Assembly (NCBI GenBank): GCA_045578465.1
Contig: JAZNKJ010000021.1
Span: forward strand, 1 to 18,805
Length of the DNA stretch: 18,805 nt
Source of the DNA: SIG454 sp045578465
GTDB taxonomy: Bacteria > Bacillota > Clostridia > Monoglobales > Monoglobaceae
Direction of reading: 5' to 3'
In this document: positions 7,057 through 13,867 of the stretch, in pieces
Layout of the letters: each line of letters opens with the position of its first letter
Numbering within the stretch: position 1 is the first letter of the stretch
The notes under the pieces: model-generated
The model's database searches: none
What the model was told of the DNA's origin: nothing
The model's input: the letters and a program-made list of their open reading frames with translations, nothing else
Translations under genes and position numbers: made by a program

Positions 7057-8029
7057 AAAGTAGTGTTAAAAATATGTAATACAGAAGCGGCATTGTTATG
7101 ATTGCCAATATGCTGGATATCAGCGCCATGGCTGCCCCTGTTTTTGTTTCGCCACCATAGGCTGCCGGGAAAACGATTGTATTAAGACCAAACGGTGTTC
7201 CGAAAAGCATCAACACAAAAATCATCATTTCCTCTCCGCCGTTAATTGCCTTAGTTAAAAGGGCGAAAAGAGCAGGGAGTATAAGAAGTCTTAAAAATGT
7301 CGCTATGTAAACTTTCTTATCTGACCACAGCGTCTTAACATCGTATTTGCCGATTACTATACCCGTAAGAAGCATCCCCGCAGGGCCCATACAGTTGTTT
7401 CCTGCGCTTACTAATGCTTTATCCAAAAAGTCGGGGATATATTTGTTAAGACCTAAAAGACCGCAAATTCCACCCGCAACAATACTGATTACTCCCGGGT
7501 TTATCATATTTTTAAGAAAGCCTAGTTTCCCGTTTCCTGCATTTTCTTTCTTAGGGATAAGAATTGTAAGGCCCCAGGCATACACAAAAAATACAGGGAA
7601 AAATGTGAACATAATATACTTATATAGCATTTCGTCCCCAAACATTTCAAGGACTAAGAAATTTCCCAAAAAGCCGAAATTGGCAATTGCGAGAGCATAT
7701 TTATATACATTCTTTTTATATTCAAGTTCAGGGTTTCCTGAGGCTTTTCTTATAAAAAGTCCGCCTAACGCATAGGCCAGCAAAATCGCAATAAGTATAA
7801 ACGCAAGGCCATACAGAATAAGCTTATAGTCCTTTGCAAAATTTTCTATCGTGCAGTTTGTCAGCAGACTGCGGAAATTCAGAGCAGGAACAAAAACATA
7901 AGTCGCGATTTTGGCAACCGTCTTATCCGCATTATCGGGAATTATTTTGGTTTTGGTAAGTATATACCCAACGATAATAAGGGTAAACATCATAAGCATC
8001 TGGCTTAATGTCAGGTTTAAAACTTCCAT
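7055..8029 (-). CDS. AEC-family (auxin efflux carrier-type) transporter
   Basis: This 324-residue integral membrane protein has about ten hydrophobic segments in two halves, as in the AEC/BASS-like fold. The N-terminal segment (about 10-25) is followed by a charged loop with TKTKIIPDNADKTVAKIATYVFVPAL, the family's hallmark region in which PAL breaks a helix. The C-terminal half has FGTPFGLNT and PAAYGG. Bacterial members export or import small organic acids such as malate, but the substrate here cannot be told. AAGGAGAAC precedes the ATG. It lies 27 nt after the PsiE-like gene, so it is probably the last gene of a yebC-led transcript, ending at the bidirectional terminator. Confidence 0.88.
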   Translation of the reverse strand: MEVLNLTLSQMLMMFTLIIVGYILTKTKIIPDNADKTVAKIATYVFVPALNFRSLLTNCTIENFAKDYKLILYGLAFILIAILLAYALGGLFIRKASGNPELEYKKNVYKYALAIANFGFLGNFLVLEMFGDEMLYKYIMFTFFPVFFVYAWGLTILIPKKENAGNGKLGFLKNMINPGVISIVAGGICGLLGLNKYIPDFLDKALVSAGNNCMGPAGMLLTGIVIGKYDVKTLWSDKKVYIATFLRLLILPALFALLTKAINGGEEMMIFVLMLFGTPFGLNTIVFPAAYGGETKTGAAMALISSILAIITMPLLYYIFLTLL

Positions 8030-8056
8030 TTTGTTCTCCTTTTTATGTATTGTTAC

Positions 8057-8500
8057 TTAGCGGTTTTTTCCTTCTTTACTTTTTCGGCTTGCTTCAACTT
8101 CAACAAGGCCGTCAGGAGTTTCAACCATATCGCGTCCTTTTAACAAAAATCTTCTTATAGCAAACAAAATTGCGATAGAAACTACAATAATCAGATTATT
8201 GAGTGCAGTAGTATGCCCTACTATAAGCTGACGGGCAAGGGCAAAAGCCAAAACCTCAATAACTGTTTCAGGAGTATGCTTGCAAAGCATCTTTATAAGC
8301 TCCGCACCGATTGCAAGGATTATGGCATCGTCCAGAATCTTAACAAGAGATGTTACCCCTTCATTTGCAACTGCCAGATTCGCCGCGTCCATAACCAGTC
8401 GGACTGCCAAAATCACAATCGCAAAACCTACTATCAATGAAATCATCAATTCAAAAATATAGCTGACTTCAAACATTTTATCTTGCAGTTTCTTTCTCAT
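8057..8500 (-). CDS. PsiE-like small integral membrane protein
   Basis: The preferred product has 147 residues from an ATG at 8500 preceded by AAGGAGG; a longer frame from 8608 overlaps the end of yebC and lacks support. Four hydrophobic segments are visible, at about 15-33, 50-65, 80-96 and 98-115, with a charged C-terminal tail. The pattern, including an AIGAELIKML segment in the middle, resembles the phosphate-starvation-inducible PsiE family, whose biochemical role is unknown. The assignment rests on general pattern rather than a decisive motif. It sits between yebC and the AEC transporter on the same strand with short gaps, so co-transcription is likely. No Pho box was seen. Confidence 0.65.
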   Translation of the reverse strand: MRKKLQDKMFEVSYIFELMISLIVGFAIVILAVRLVMDAANLAVANEGVTSLVKILDDAIILAIGAELIKMLCKHTPETVIEVLAFALARQLIVGHTTALNNLIIVVSIAILFAIRRFLLKGRDMVETPDGLVEVEASRKSKEGKNR

Positions 8501-8537
8501 AAAAGTTCCTCCTTGGGGAAAAATACTTTTCTTTTGT

Positions 8538-9284
8538 TTATTCTTCTTCATCCTCTTCAGGCATATCCCAGGTGTGGTAAACATTCTGAACATCGTCATT
8601 ATCGTCAAGCATATCTATAAGTTTTTCCATATTCTTAATGTCTTCTTCGCTTGTTAAAACAGTAAGAGTTTTAGGAACATACTCAATTTCCGCCTGAGCA
8701 AATTCATAGCCTTTATTTTCTAATGCTTCGCGGACACTGCTGAATGTGTCAGGAGCAGTTGTGATTTCAAAGGCACCTTCTTCTGCTGAAAAGTCCTCTG
8801 CACCTGCATCCAAAGCATCCATCATAACTTCGTCTTCGTCCATTCCGTCCTTCTTTTCAATAAGGATAACGCCTTTATGGTCAAACATAAAGCCAACGCA
8901 ACCTGTCTGGCCAAGGTTTCCGCCATATTTATCAAAATAGTGTCTTAGATCCCCAGCTATACGGTTTTTGTTATCGCTTAAAGTTTCAACCATAACTGCA
9001 ACGCCGGCAGGGCCGTAACCCTCATAGGTCATTTCAACATATTCGTTGGTATTTCCCTCTCCTGCTGCTTTTTTAAGGCTTCTCTGAATTGTATCGTTTG
9101 GCATATTATTCGCCTTTGCCTTTGCGATAACATCACGAAGCTTGGAGTTTGTGCTTGGGTCTGCGCCGCCTTCTTTGGCCGCAACCATAAGCTCTCTTCC
9201 TATTTTTGTAAAGAGCTTACCTCTCTTTGCATCAAGAGCGCCCTTCTTTCTTTTAATTGTTGCCCATTTACTATGTCCTGACAT
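8538..9284 (-). CDS. YebC/TACO1-family translation or transcription regulator
   Basis: The 248-residue product begins MSGHSKWATIKRKKGALDAKRGKLF, the family's very conserved N-terminus, and has MPNDTIQRSLKKA and YEGYGPAGVAVMVE farther on. YebC proteins are cytosolic three-domain factors, first described as DNA-binding regulators and more recently as helping ribosomes through difficult stretches such as polyproline. The acidic C-terminus (MPEEDEEE) is normal. The ATG at 9284 is chosen because it gives the family N-terminus; a frame extending to 9344 adds 20 residues with no homology. AGAAAGG is 8 nt before the start. It leads a run with the PsiE-like and AEC genes. Confidence 0.95.
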   Translation of the reverse strand: MSGHSKWATIKRKKGALDAKRGKLFTKIGRELMVAAKEGGADPSTNSKLRDVIAKAKANNMPNDTIQRSLKKAAGEGNTNEYVEMTYEGYGPAGVAVMVETLSDNKNRIAGDLRHYFDKYGGNLGQTGCVGFMFDHKGVILIEKKDGMDEDEVMMDALDAGAEDFSAEEGAFEITTAPDTFSSVREALENKGYEFAQAEIEYVPKTLTVLTSEEDIKNMEKLIDMLDDNDDVQNVYHTWDMPEEDEEE

Positions 9285-9356
9285 ACCTTTCGCCTTTCTG
9301 CCCGTAAAATTCATTTTCCTGCCATATGGGGCACATAATGACATATTTATTCATAA

Positions 9357-9385
9357 ATGCCATATTCACCAAGTGAATATGGCAT
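9357..9385. repeat. Perfect 13-bp inverted repeat between yabR and yebC
   Basis: The arms ATGCCATATTCAC (9357-9369) and GTGAATATGGCAT (9373-9385) flank a 3-nt loop. The only following T-rich stretch is weak, so as a terminator for yabR it would be atypical. It could also be a regulatory hairpin upstream of yebC or a small dispersed palindromic repeat. Confidence 0.7.
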
Positions 9386-9419
9386 CAATTTACTATGTAT
9401 AAAAAACCGCATCAAAGTC

Positions 9420-9878
9420 TTATCTGCGATATCCGCCGTTACGCTTATTTTCAGTGTTACGCTTTAAATCTGAAATACGCTCATCACTGTCTTGCTTAAA
9501 CTTTAAAAGCATATCATCAAATGACATATCACTGTCTGAGCTTTTCCTAAACTCAAATTCCTCAGGCTTTCCGGAAAATACATAAGGAGTTTTCTTCTTT
9601 CCTTCTCTTTTAGGAAAAGGTTTATTCCCTTTTTCTTTCTTTCCGTCATCATTTGCTTTTTTTATGGATAAGCCGATTTTACCGTTTTCAACAGAAACGA
9701 CTTTAACCTTTACTTCTTGTCCAACCTTTAAAAACTTGCTTACATCATCAACAAATTCAGAGGCAACCTCCGAAATATGAACAAGCCCTGTTTGTCCGTC
9801 GGGGAGCTCAACAAAAGCCCCGAAAGCAACTACCCCTGTGACCTTACCATTTTGTATGCTTCCAATTTCCAACTGCAT
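9420..9878 (-). CDS. yabR: S1 domain RNA-binding protein, YabR type
   Basis: The 152-residue product carries one S1 OB-fold at about 3-75 (GKVTGVVAFGAFVELPDGQTGLVHIS core, then KVKVVSVENGKIGLSIK). A basic, low-complexity linker rich in Lys and Pro (76-97) and a charged C-terminal tail ending NGGYRR follow. The single S1 domain points to RNA or ribosome binding. The position directly after divIC in a yabP-yabQ-divIC order matches Bacillus yabR. The ribosome binding site AAGGAGG is unusually far, 13 nt from the ATG, and no alternative start lies closer. The inverted repeat at 9357-9385 follows the gene. Confidence 0.87.
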   Translation of the reverse strand: MQLEIGSIQNGKVTGVVAFGAFVELPDGQTGLVHISEVASEFVDDVSKFLKVGQEVKVKVVSVENGKIGLSIKKANDDGKKEKGNKPFPKREGKKKTPYVFSGKPEEFEFRKSSDSDMSFDDMLLKFKQDSDERISDLKRNTENKRNGGYRR

Positions 9879-9924
9879 CGTGTGAAAAAATCCTCCTTAA
9901 AATAAGCCCATATACGAAACTCTT

Positions 9925-10221
9925 TTATTTCGTAACATCAACATAGATGCGCTCATCACTTTTTACATATCCCAAAAGCTCACGAGCCTTTTGTTCTTTA
10001 TATTCATCCGTATTAACAAGCTCAAGTTCTTCATTGAGACGGGCATTTTCTGCCTTTGCAGCCGTTATCATGCTTTCACATTCTTTAACTGTTTTTTGCT
10101 TTTGAATCATAGAAACCTGCTGAGTTGCAAGATGGTAAAGGGCATACAAAACAAAGCCAATAAAAAGCACTCTGAGCACAATTTGCTTAATATTAACTGA
10201 CTTTTGCTTCTGTTTCGCCAT
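9925..10221 (-). CDS. divIC: Septum formation initiator, DivIC/FtsB family
   Basis: The 98-residue product has a short basic cytoplasmic start, one membrane segment (about 12-30) and an extracellular coiled coil (about 32-70) with the ENARLNEELE heptads, ending with ARELLGYVKSDERIYVD, typical of DivIC/FtsB. It would act in the divisome with FtsL and DivIB. It lies between yabQ and yabR as in Bacillus. A perfect-consensus vegetative promoter sits just upstream, so the essential division gene does not depend on the sporulation genes before it. The binding site is GGGGTG close to the ATG. Confidence 0.92.
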   Translation of the reverse strand: MAKQKQKSVNIKQIVLRVLFIGFVLYALYHLATQQVSMIQKQKTVKECESMITAAKAENARLNEELELVNTDEYKEQKARELLGYVKSDERIYVDVTK

Positions 10222-10265
10222 GCTCCCACCCCTTTTCTACGGTAAATAACATTATACTTAATTAT

Positions 10266-10294
10266 ATTATATATTAACGGATTTGCTTTGTCAA
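10266..10294 (-). promoter_or_regulatory. Perfect-consensus sigma-A promoter of divIC
   Basis: Minus-strand TTGACA (10289-10294) and TATAAT (10266-10271) are separated by exactly 17 nt in the yabQ-divIC gap. It gives divIC and yabR a vegetative promoter distinct from that of yabPQ. Confidence 0.88.
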
Positions 10295-10303
10295 CAATTA
10301 TTC

Positions 10304-10786
10304 TCATTTTTTTCGCAATATATTTCTTATGTTTTTTGCCGTGATTTTCCCCCGTATTTTAAGGAATTTTATTCCTTTCCCCGAATACCAGAAAACCACT
10401 TTACAAGGTCTTGAAATTGCCCTCACAAATATCATAACGGGTTTTAAGATTATTTTTAGAATTTTTGCAAAAACTTTTGCAAAAAAGCGTATTATAATGC
10501 ATCCGATTTTTACCCATCTGTCCTTTACGATGAAAATATAAAGCATAATTCCAAGCATAAGACCAACCGCTGTCTGCCACCTTATTTCTCCGTTGTTTTT
10601 AAGATAGGTTACATAAAAAACCAAAACTGCCGAGAGAGCGGAAAACAGGATGTCTTCGAGGTTTACGAGAAAATCAGGACAAGGGAAAAGTCTTCGGCTT
10701 ATCCTTAAAAAGTCATATAGAAACATAAGGAATACGCCACAAAGGGCCATATAGAGAAAATAAGGAAACTGATTTTCAAACCACAT
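10304..10786 (-). CDS. yabQ: Spore cortex biosynthesis protein YabQ
   Basis: The 160-residue product has an N-terminal membrane region of about four hydrophobic segments (8-24, 42-62, 72-88 and 92-108) and a strongly basic C-terminal tail. The YDFLRISRR stretch following the first segment is the YabQ signature. In Bacillus YabQ sits in the outer forespore membrane and is needed for cortex formation. It starts 4 nt after the yabP stop with its binding site in the end of yabP, so the pair is translated together. Regulation by sigma-E is known in Bacillus and is likely here. Confidence 0.88.
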   Translation of the reverse strand: MWFENQFPYFLYMALCGVFLMFLYDFLRISRRLFPCPDFLVNLEDILFSALSAVLVFYVTYLKNNGEIRWQTAVGLMLGIMLYIFIVKDRWVKIGCIIIRFFAKVFAKILKIILKPVMIFVRAISRPCKVVFWYSGKGIKFLKIRGKITAKNIRNILRKK

Positions 10787-10790
10787 AAGG

Positions 10791-11063
10791 CTACCTTAAA
10801 AGCTTTCCGAAGAAACCACCCTTAGACTGCATCGCATTACTGTAGGTCAAGGAGTCAATCTCTCCCTCAACCCATAGTTCTCCGTCATCAACGCTGAGCC
10901 GATTTATATGCAAATCTTTCCCCTTGATGCATAAAAGTCCCTCGGATGTATATGCCAGAACCTCATTTTCGTCAAAACTGTCTATATCTTCAACTCCCGT
11001 TAAAAACAGCTTTTCTCTGCTTTCCATTGTCATTTTATGTATCATTTTTTTAGTCTCTTCCAT
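10791..11063 (-). CDS. yabP: Sporulation protein YabP
   Basis: The 90-residue product shows the YabP/YqfC fold pattern: HKMTMESREKLFLTGVEDIDSFDE, a repeated beta-strand region with GLLCIKGKDLHINRLSVDDGEL, and a GEIDSLTY close. YabP belongs to the sporulation genes made in the mother cell and in Bacillus is encoded before yabQ. GGAGG sits 8 nt before the ATG. A candidate sigma-E promoter lies directly upstream. Note that yqfC, the other member of this fold, is also in the window. Confidence 0.9.
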   Translation of the reverse strand: MEETKKMIHKMTMESREKLFLTGVEDIDSFDENEVLAYTSEGLLCIKGKDLHINRLSVDDGELWVEGEIDSLTYSNAMQSKGGFFGKLLR

Positions 11064-11081
11064 ATATCATACCTCCACTGA

Positions 11082-11110
11082 ATTCTATGAGATTTTCGGC
11101 CGTTATATGT
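11082..11110 (-). promoter_or_regulatory. Candidate sigma-E promoter of yabP
   Basis: Minus-strand ACATATA (11104-11110), a 14-nt spacer and CATAGAAT (11082-11089) resemble the sigma-E pattern KMATATT-N14-CATACANT (5 of 7 and 7 of 8 matches). The leader would be very short, beginning at or just before the GGAGG. Confidence 0.45.
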
Positions 11111-11153
11111 TAAATTGCCAAATATAAAAAATTTTTCCATCTACTTTTTTCTA

Positions 11154-11182
11154 TTGAAATTTACAGAGAATTGTGATATATT
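11154..11182 (+). promoter_or_regulatory. Extended sigma-A promoter of the 6S RNA gene
   Basis: TTGAAA (11154-11159), 17 nt, then TATATT (11177-11182) with a TGA extended -10 at 11174-11176. Transcription should begin near 11189, at the foot of the RNA's closing stem. Confidence 0.75.
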
Positions 11183-11188
11183 ATATTC

Positions 11189-11382
11189 ACACTCCCTGCA
11201 GTGTTCGTATTCACGGCATAAATGTAAAACCAACAAATTATATTAGGGAACTGTTTCTCCGGGTGCGGCGCACATGCCTCCCGCTTTGCGGCCAGTGGAC
11301 TTGTAATGTATCCGGGACGATACCCACCTGCTACGCAGGTTTTTACTTTTTTCCGTCTACGGCACAGGCGGGGAGCTTTTTT
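11189..11382 (+). ncRNA. ssrS: 6S RNA
   Basis: A stretch of about 190 nt has no credible protein but strong base pairing. The 5' segment CTCCCTGC..GTG..CGTA (11192-11209) pairs with TACG..CAC..GGCGGGGAG near 11358-11375, forming the long closing stem. The 5' TGTTCG and 3' ACGGCAC elements match the closing-stem style of 6S RNA. Inside are an unpaired AT-rich bubble (about 11210-11250), a GC-rich terminal region with CCGC-TTT-GCGG, and a hairpin ACCTGC-TAC-GCAGGT on the 3' side of the bubble. A T run ends it at 11377-11382. 6S RNA imitates an open promoter and binds the housekeeping RNA polymerase holoenzyme in stationary phase. Placement and promoter support this; the exact ends are estimates. 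Confidence 0.8.
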
Positions 11383-11393
11383 GCTTAAAAACC

Positions 11394-11422
11394 TTGACAA
11401 TTTTCAACTATTGTTATACAAT
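11394..11422 (+). promoter_or_regulatory. Sigma-A promoter of rsmD-coaD
   Basis: TTGACA (11394-11399), a 17-nt spacer and TACAAT (11417-11422) lie just after the 6S RNA T run. Transcription should begin near 11429. Confidence 0.82.
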
Positions 11423-11459
11423 ATAATAGTATAAATTTGTTTATGGGGAAACTTTGTCT

Positions 11460-11999
11460 ATGAGAGTTATTTCCGGAACAGCGAGAGGTCTTAAACTTCT
11501 TGCTCCTGAGGGGCTTAATACCCGTCCTACAACTGATAGAGTTAAAGAATCAATCTTCAATATTCTGATGCCCTACCTCCCATGCGAAAATGTTTTAGAC
11601 CTTTTTGCAGGAAGCGGTGCCATGGGAATTGAGGCGCTCAGCCGAAGATGCGATAGTTGCACTTTTATTGAAAAGGATTCCTCTTCTTTTGAAATTATAC
11701 ATAAGAATGTCCAGAAGGCTCGTGTTCTTTCTTCTTCAAAAATTCTTAAAGCCGACGCTTTGGAATTCCTCAAAGGATGCAAGACACAGTTTGATATAAT
11801 ATTTCTCGACCCGCCTTATAACCAGGGACTTCTCGCTCCTGTTTTTGAGATTATTTTTAAGAATAACCTTTTAGCAGATAATGGCGTTATCGTTTGCGAA
11901 ACCGAGGATAAGGGCGAGGTAGCTAATAACGACAATTTTTGTTGCATAAAGCAGGCAAAATATGGAAAAACCATTGTTTCCTTTTTTAAAAAGGCTTAA
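11460..11999 (+). CDS. rsmD: 16S rRNA guanine(966)-N2 methyltransferase RsmD
   Basis: The 179-residue product is a Rossmann-fold, SAM-dependent methyltransferase. It begins MRVISGTARG, has the SAM-binding motif I DLFAGSGAMGIEAL (47-60) and the catalytic DPPY (117-120) of amino-group methylases. RsmD methylates one guanine in the 30S head during assembly. An in-frame TTG at 11454 has slightly better spacing from GGGGA, but the ATG at 11460 gives the family's normal N-terminus. It stands before coaD, the conserved order of Firmicutes. Confidence 0.93.
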   Translation: MRVISGTARGLKLLAPEGLNTRPTTDRVKESIFNILMPYLPCENVLDLFAGSGAMGIEALSRRCDSCTFIEKDSSSFEIIHKNVQKARVLSSSKILKADALEFLKGCKTQFDIIFLDPPYNQGLLAPVFEIIFKNNLLADNGVIVCETEDKGEVANNDNFCCIKQAKYGKTIVSFFKKA

Positions 12000-12017
12000 A
12001 GCTTTGGAGTTGATTTT

Positions 12018-12494
12018 ATGAACATAGCGGTTTATCCCGGCAGTTTTGACCCCTGCACAAACGGTCATTTAGACATTATCAGAAGAACTTCTTCTCTTTT
12101 TGACAAGGTTATTGTTGCGGTTTTGTGTAACTCAGGAAAGAAACCGCTTTTTACCGCCGAGGAAAGAGTTGAGATTATAAAAAAAGTTACCGCCGACATC
12201 GAAAATGTTGAGGTTATCAGCTTTTCAGGTCTTTTGGTGGACTGCATTAAGGAAAATAATGCGAAAACAGTTATAAAGGGACTTCGGGCTGTTTCGGATT
12301 TTGAATATGAATTCCAGATGGCTCTTACCAACCGCAGACTTAACAGCGAGGTTGAGACCCTTTTCATTCCTGCAAGTACTGAATATATGTTTTTAAGTTC
12401 CAGTATTGTCAAGGAAATTGCATCTTATGACGGCGACCTTAAAGGACTTGTTCCTGACGAGCTTATCCCCGTTATAAAATCCCGTTTTAATTAG
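12018..12494 (+). CDS. coaD: Phosphopantetheine adenylyltransferase
   Basis: The 158-residue product, normal for CoaD, is a nucleotidyltransferase that joins AMP from ATP to 4'-phosphopantetheine in coenzyme A synthesis. The TNGH motif (14-17) in PGSFDPCTNGH binds ATP phosphates. GLRAVSDFEYE (88-98) and SSSIVKE (127-133) complete the active site. It starts 18 nt after rsmD with a TTGGAG binding site, so the two are cotranscribed. Confidence 0.97.
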   Translation: MNIAVYPGSFDPCTNGHLDIIRRTSSLFDKVIVAVLCNSGKKPLFTAEERVEIIKKVTADIENVEVISFSGLLVDCIKENNAKTVIKGLRAVSDFEYEFQMALTNRRLNSEVETLFIPASTEYMFLSSSIVKEIASYDGDLKGLVPDELIPVIKSRFN

Positions 12495-12537
12495 TTAATA
12501 ATTTAGATTTATATACAGACAAACAGGAGGGTTTAAT

Positions 12538-13002
12538 ATGGACGCTTTAGAATTACTTGAAGAATTGGAAGATATAGTTGACAAAGGTGTTGCCGTTCCT
12601 TTCTCAGGAAGATGCCTTTTAGACAAGGACGAGCTTTTAGAAGTTCTTGCCGAAATCAAGCTTAAGCTTCCTGAAGATTTAAAACAGGCAAAATGGATTA
12701 AGGAAGAAAGAGAAAGAATTATTGCTGATGCTAAAACAGAAGCAAATAACCTCATCAAGACTGCAAATGACCAGATAATTGCTATGGTTGATGAAAACGA
12801 AATCACCAAAAAAGCAAAGGCTCAGGCATCTGAAATCGTTGATGCCGCTAATTCTCAGGCTTTCTCAACAAAGACTTCTTCTTACGAATATGCTGACTAC
12901 TTACTTGAAAATGTTGAAAATGTTGTTGTTAACACAATCAAGGATTTAGAGCAGTGTATCAACATCGTTAAAAGCAACCGAGCTGATATGAAAAAGAAAT
13001 AA
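12538..13002 (+). CDS. Coiled-coil protein downstream of coaD, function unknown
   Basis: The 154-residue soluble product has no signal peptide or membrane segment. A short N-terminal part with GRCLLDKDELLEVLAEIKLKLP (24-45) leads into a long, highly charged helix (about 45-115) rich in Ala, Glu and Lys that should form a coiled coil, then a second helical part. It resembles small coiled-coil proteins often found after coaD in Clostridia; automated labels such as ATPase are not justified because there is no P-loop. The helix has the look of DivIVA or of F-type ATP synthase b stalks, but neither signature is present. AGGAGG sits 8 nt before the ATG and a strong terminator follows. Confidence 0.78.
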   Translation: MDALELLEELEDIVDKGVAVPFSGRCLLDKDELLEVLAEIKLKLPEDLKQAKWIKEERERIIADAKTEANNLIKTANDQIIAMVDENEITKKAKAQASEIVDAANSQAFSTKTSSYEYADYLLENVENVVVNTIKDLEQCINIVKSNRADMKKK

Positions 13003-13005
13003 GAA

Positions 13006-13031
13006 AAAAGCACTCCATAAGGAGTGCTTTT
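13006..13031. terminator. Bidirectional terminator between the coiled-coil gene and recO
   Basis: An 11-bp perfect stem (13006-13016 with 13021-13031) with an ATAA loop has T-rich tracts on both strands. It serves both convergent operons and overlaps the recO stop codon. Confidence 0.87.
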
Positions 13032-13773
13032 ATTTCATCTTTTTTAAATATTCAAGGGTTTTGAACTCTGTCCCTAAGTGCATTTTAAGATATGTCTCAC
13101 TTAAAGAATTCAGATACTCACAAAGTTTGTCGCTTATTTCAAAGGAGAGAACTTTTGAAAGCTCTGCATTTTCTATGTATTTTATTGCCTCTTTGATGCT
13201 TTGGCTTATCTCCGCCACTCCTGCATAGTCTTTACCGCAGTTTTCACAAAGTCCCACGCCTCTTCCCAAATCAAGACAGGAAACCTCTTCTGCTCCGCAG
13301 GAGGCACACTTTTCTAAATCGGGGGCATAGCCTTCCAACACCGCTGTTTTCCATTCGAAAACAGTTTTTATTTTGTCTTTCTTTGCGTCCTTTTTTGAAA
13401 GGGCATAAAACATATTGAGAATAAGCCTTAAAAATTCGGGATTCTCTTCGTTTTCCATAACAATATGGTTTGCAACATCGCAAAAATATGATGCATAGAC
13501 AATCCCCATAAGGTCTTCCCTCAAATTCTTAAAGGGTTCAATAATATCTGATTCGTTTATATGATAAAGGCCTTTATCGCTGCCTTTAAAAAGCACGAAT
13601 GAGCTGTAAGAGAAAAGTTGCAAAGAAGGAAGGGCTTTTCCCTTTCCGCCTTTATATTTATTTGTTATGGCGGAAATTTTCCCAAGTTCGGGAGAGATAA
13701 TGGTTATAATACGGCTATTGTCGCCATACTTTATTTCCTTCGTTATAAGGCCTGTCGCCTGTATAAGTTTCAC
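13030..13773 (-). CDS. recO: DNA repair protein RecO
   Basis: The 247-residue product has the N-terminal OB-fold (about 1-80; ATGLITKEIKYGDNSRI, SPELGKISAI), a helical middle and a zinc-finger site with C156, C159, C176 and C179 (CASC and CENC). RecO works with RecR to load RecA at gaps in the RecF pathway. A GTG at 13773, just after GGGGGAGGG, gives the expected N-terminus; a longer frame to 13845 adds 24 residues that are out of family and lie inside yqzL. Its start overlaps the end of yqzL by 59 nt in another frame, so translation is probably coupled. It ends at a bidirectional terminator. Confidence 0.93.
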   Translation of the reverse strand: MKLIQATGLITKEIKYGDNSRIITIISPELGKISAITNKYKGGKGKALPSLQLFSYSSFVLFKGSDKGLYHINESDIIEPFKNLREDLMGIVYASYFCDVANHIVMENEENPEFLRLILNMFYALSKKDAKKDKIKTVFEWKTAVLEGYAPDLEKCASCGAEEVSCLDLGRGVGLCENCGKDYAGVAEISQSIKEAIKYIENAELSKVLSFEISDKLCEYLNSLSETYLKMHLGTEFKTLEYLKKMK

Positions 13774-13867
13774 TCTTTCCCTCCCCCTCTTTTGTTTCCT
13801 TATATTTGAGATAAACCTCAATGTCACCCGTTTCGCAAAAAACATCCCATAAAAGATTTCTGTCCAT
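13715..13867 (-). CDS. yqzL: YqzL-like small protein
   Basis: A 50-codon gene read as MDRNLLWDVFCETGDIEVYL, then a charged tail ending NKVWRQ and TAG. The pattern W-x2-F-x2-T-G-x-I-x2-Y-L-x-Y-K is that of the Firmicutes YqzL family, whose function is unknown and which lies between era and recO in Bacillus. GGAGG is 8 nt before the ATG. The last 59 nt overlap recO in a different frame. A 6-bp inverted repeat (TCCGAA 13878-13883, TTCGGA 13904-13909) partly covers its binding site. Confidence 0.82.
   Translation of the reverse strand: MDRNLLWDVFCETGDIEVYLKYKETKEGEGKSETYTGDRPYNEGNKVWRQ

Noticed and set aside
8501..8608. A 36-residue N-terminal extension of the PsiE-like protein
   Set aside because: It overlaps the end of yebC and the ATG at 8500 has AAGGAGG before it.
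9285..9344. An N-terminal extension of YebC
   Set aside because: The family starts at MSGHSKW; the extra residues look unconserved.
11161..11400. Reading frames on both strands in the yabP-rsmD gap
   Set aside because: They lack binding sites and family features; the region folds as a 6S RNA with its own promoter.
13774..13845. A 24-residue N-terminal extension of RecO
   Set aside because: It would overlap yqzL fully and the GTG at 13773 with GGGGGAGGG gives the family start.
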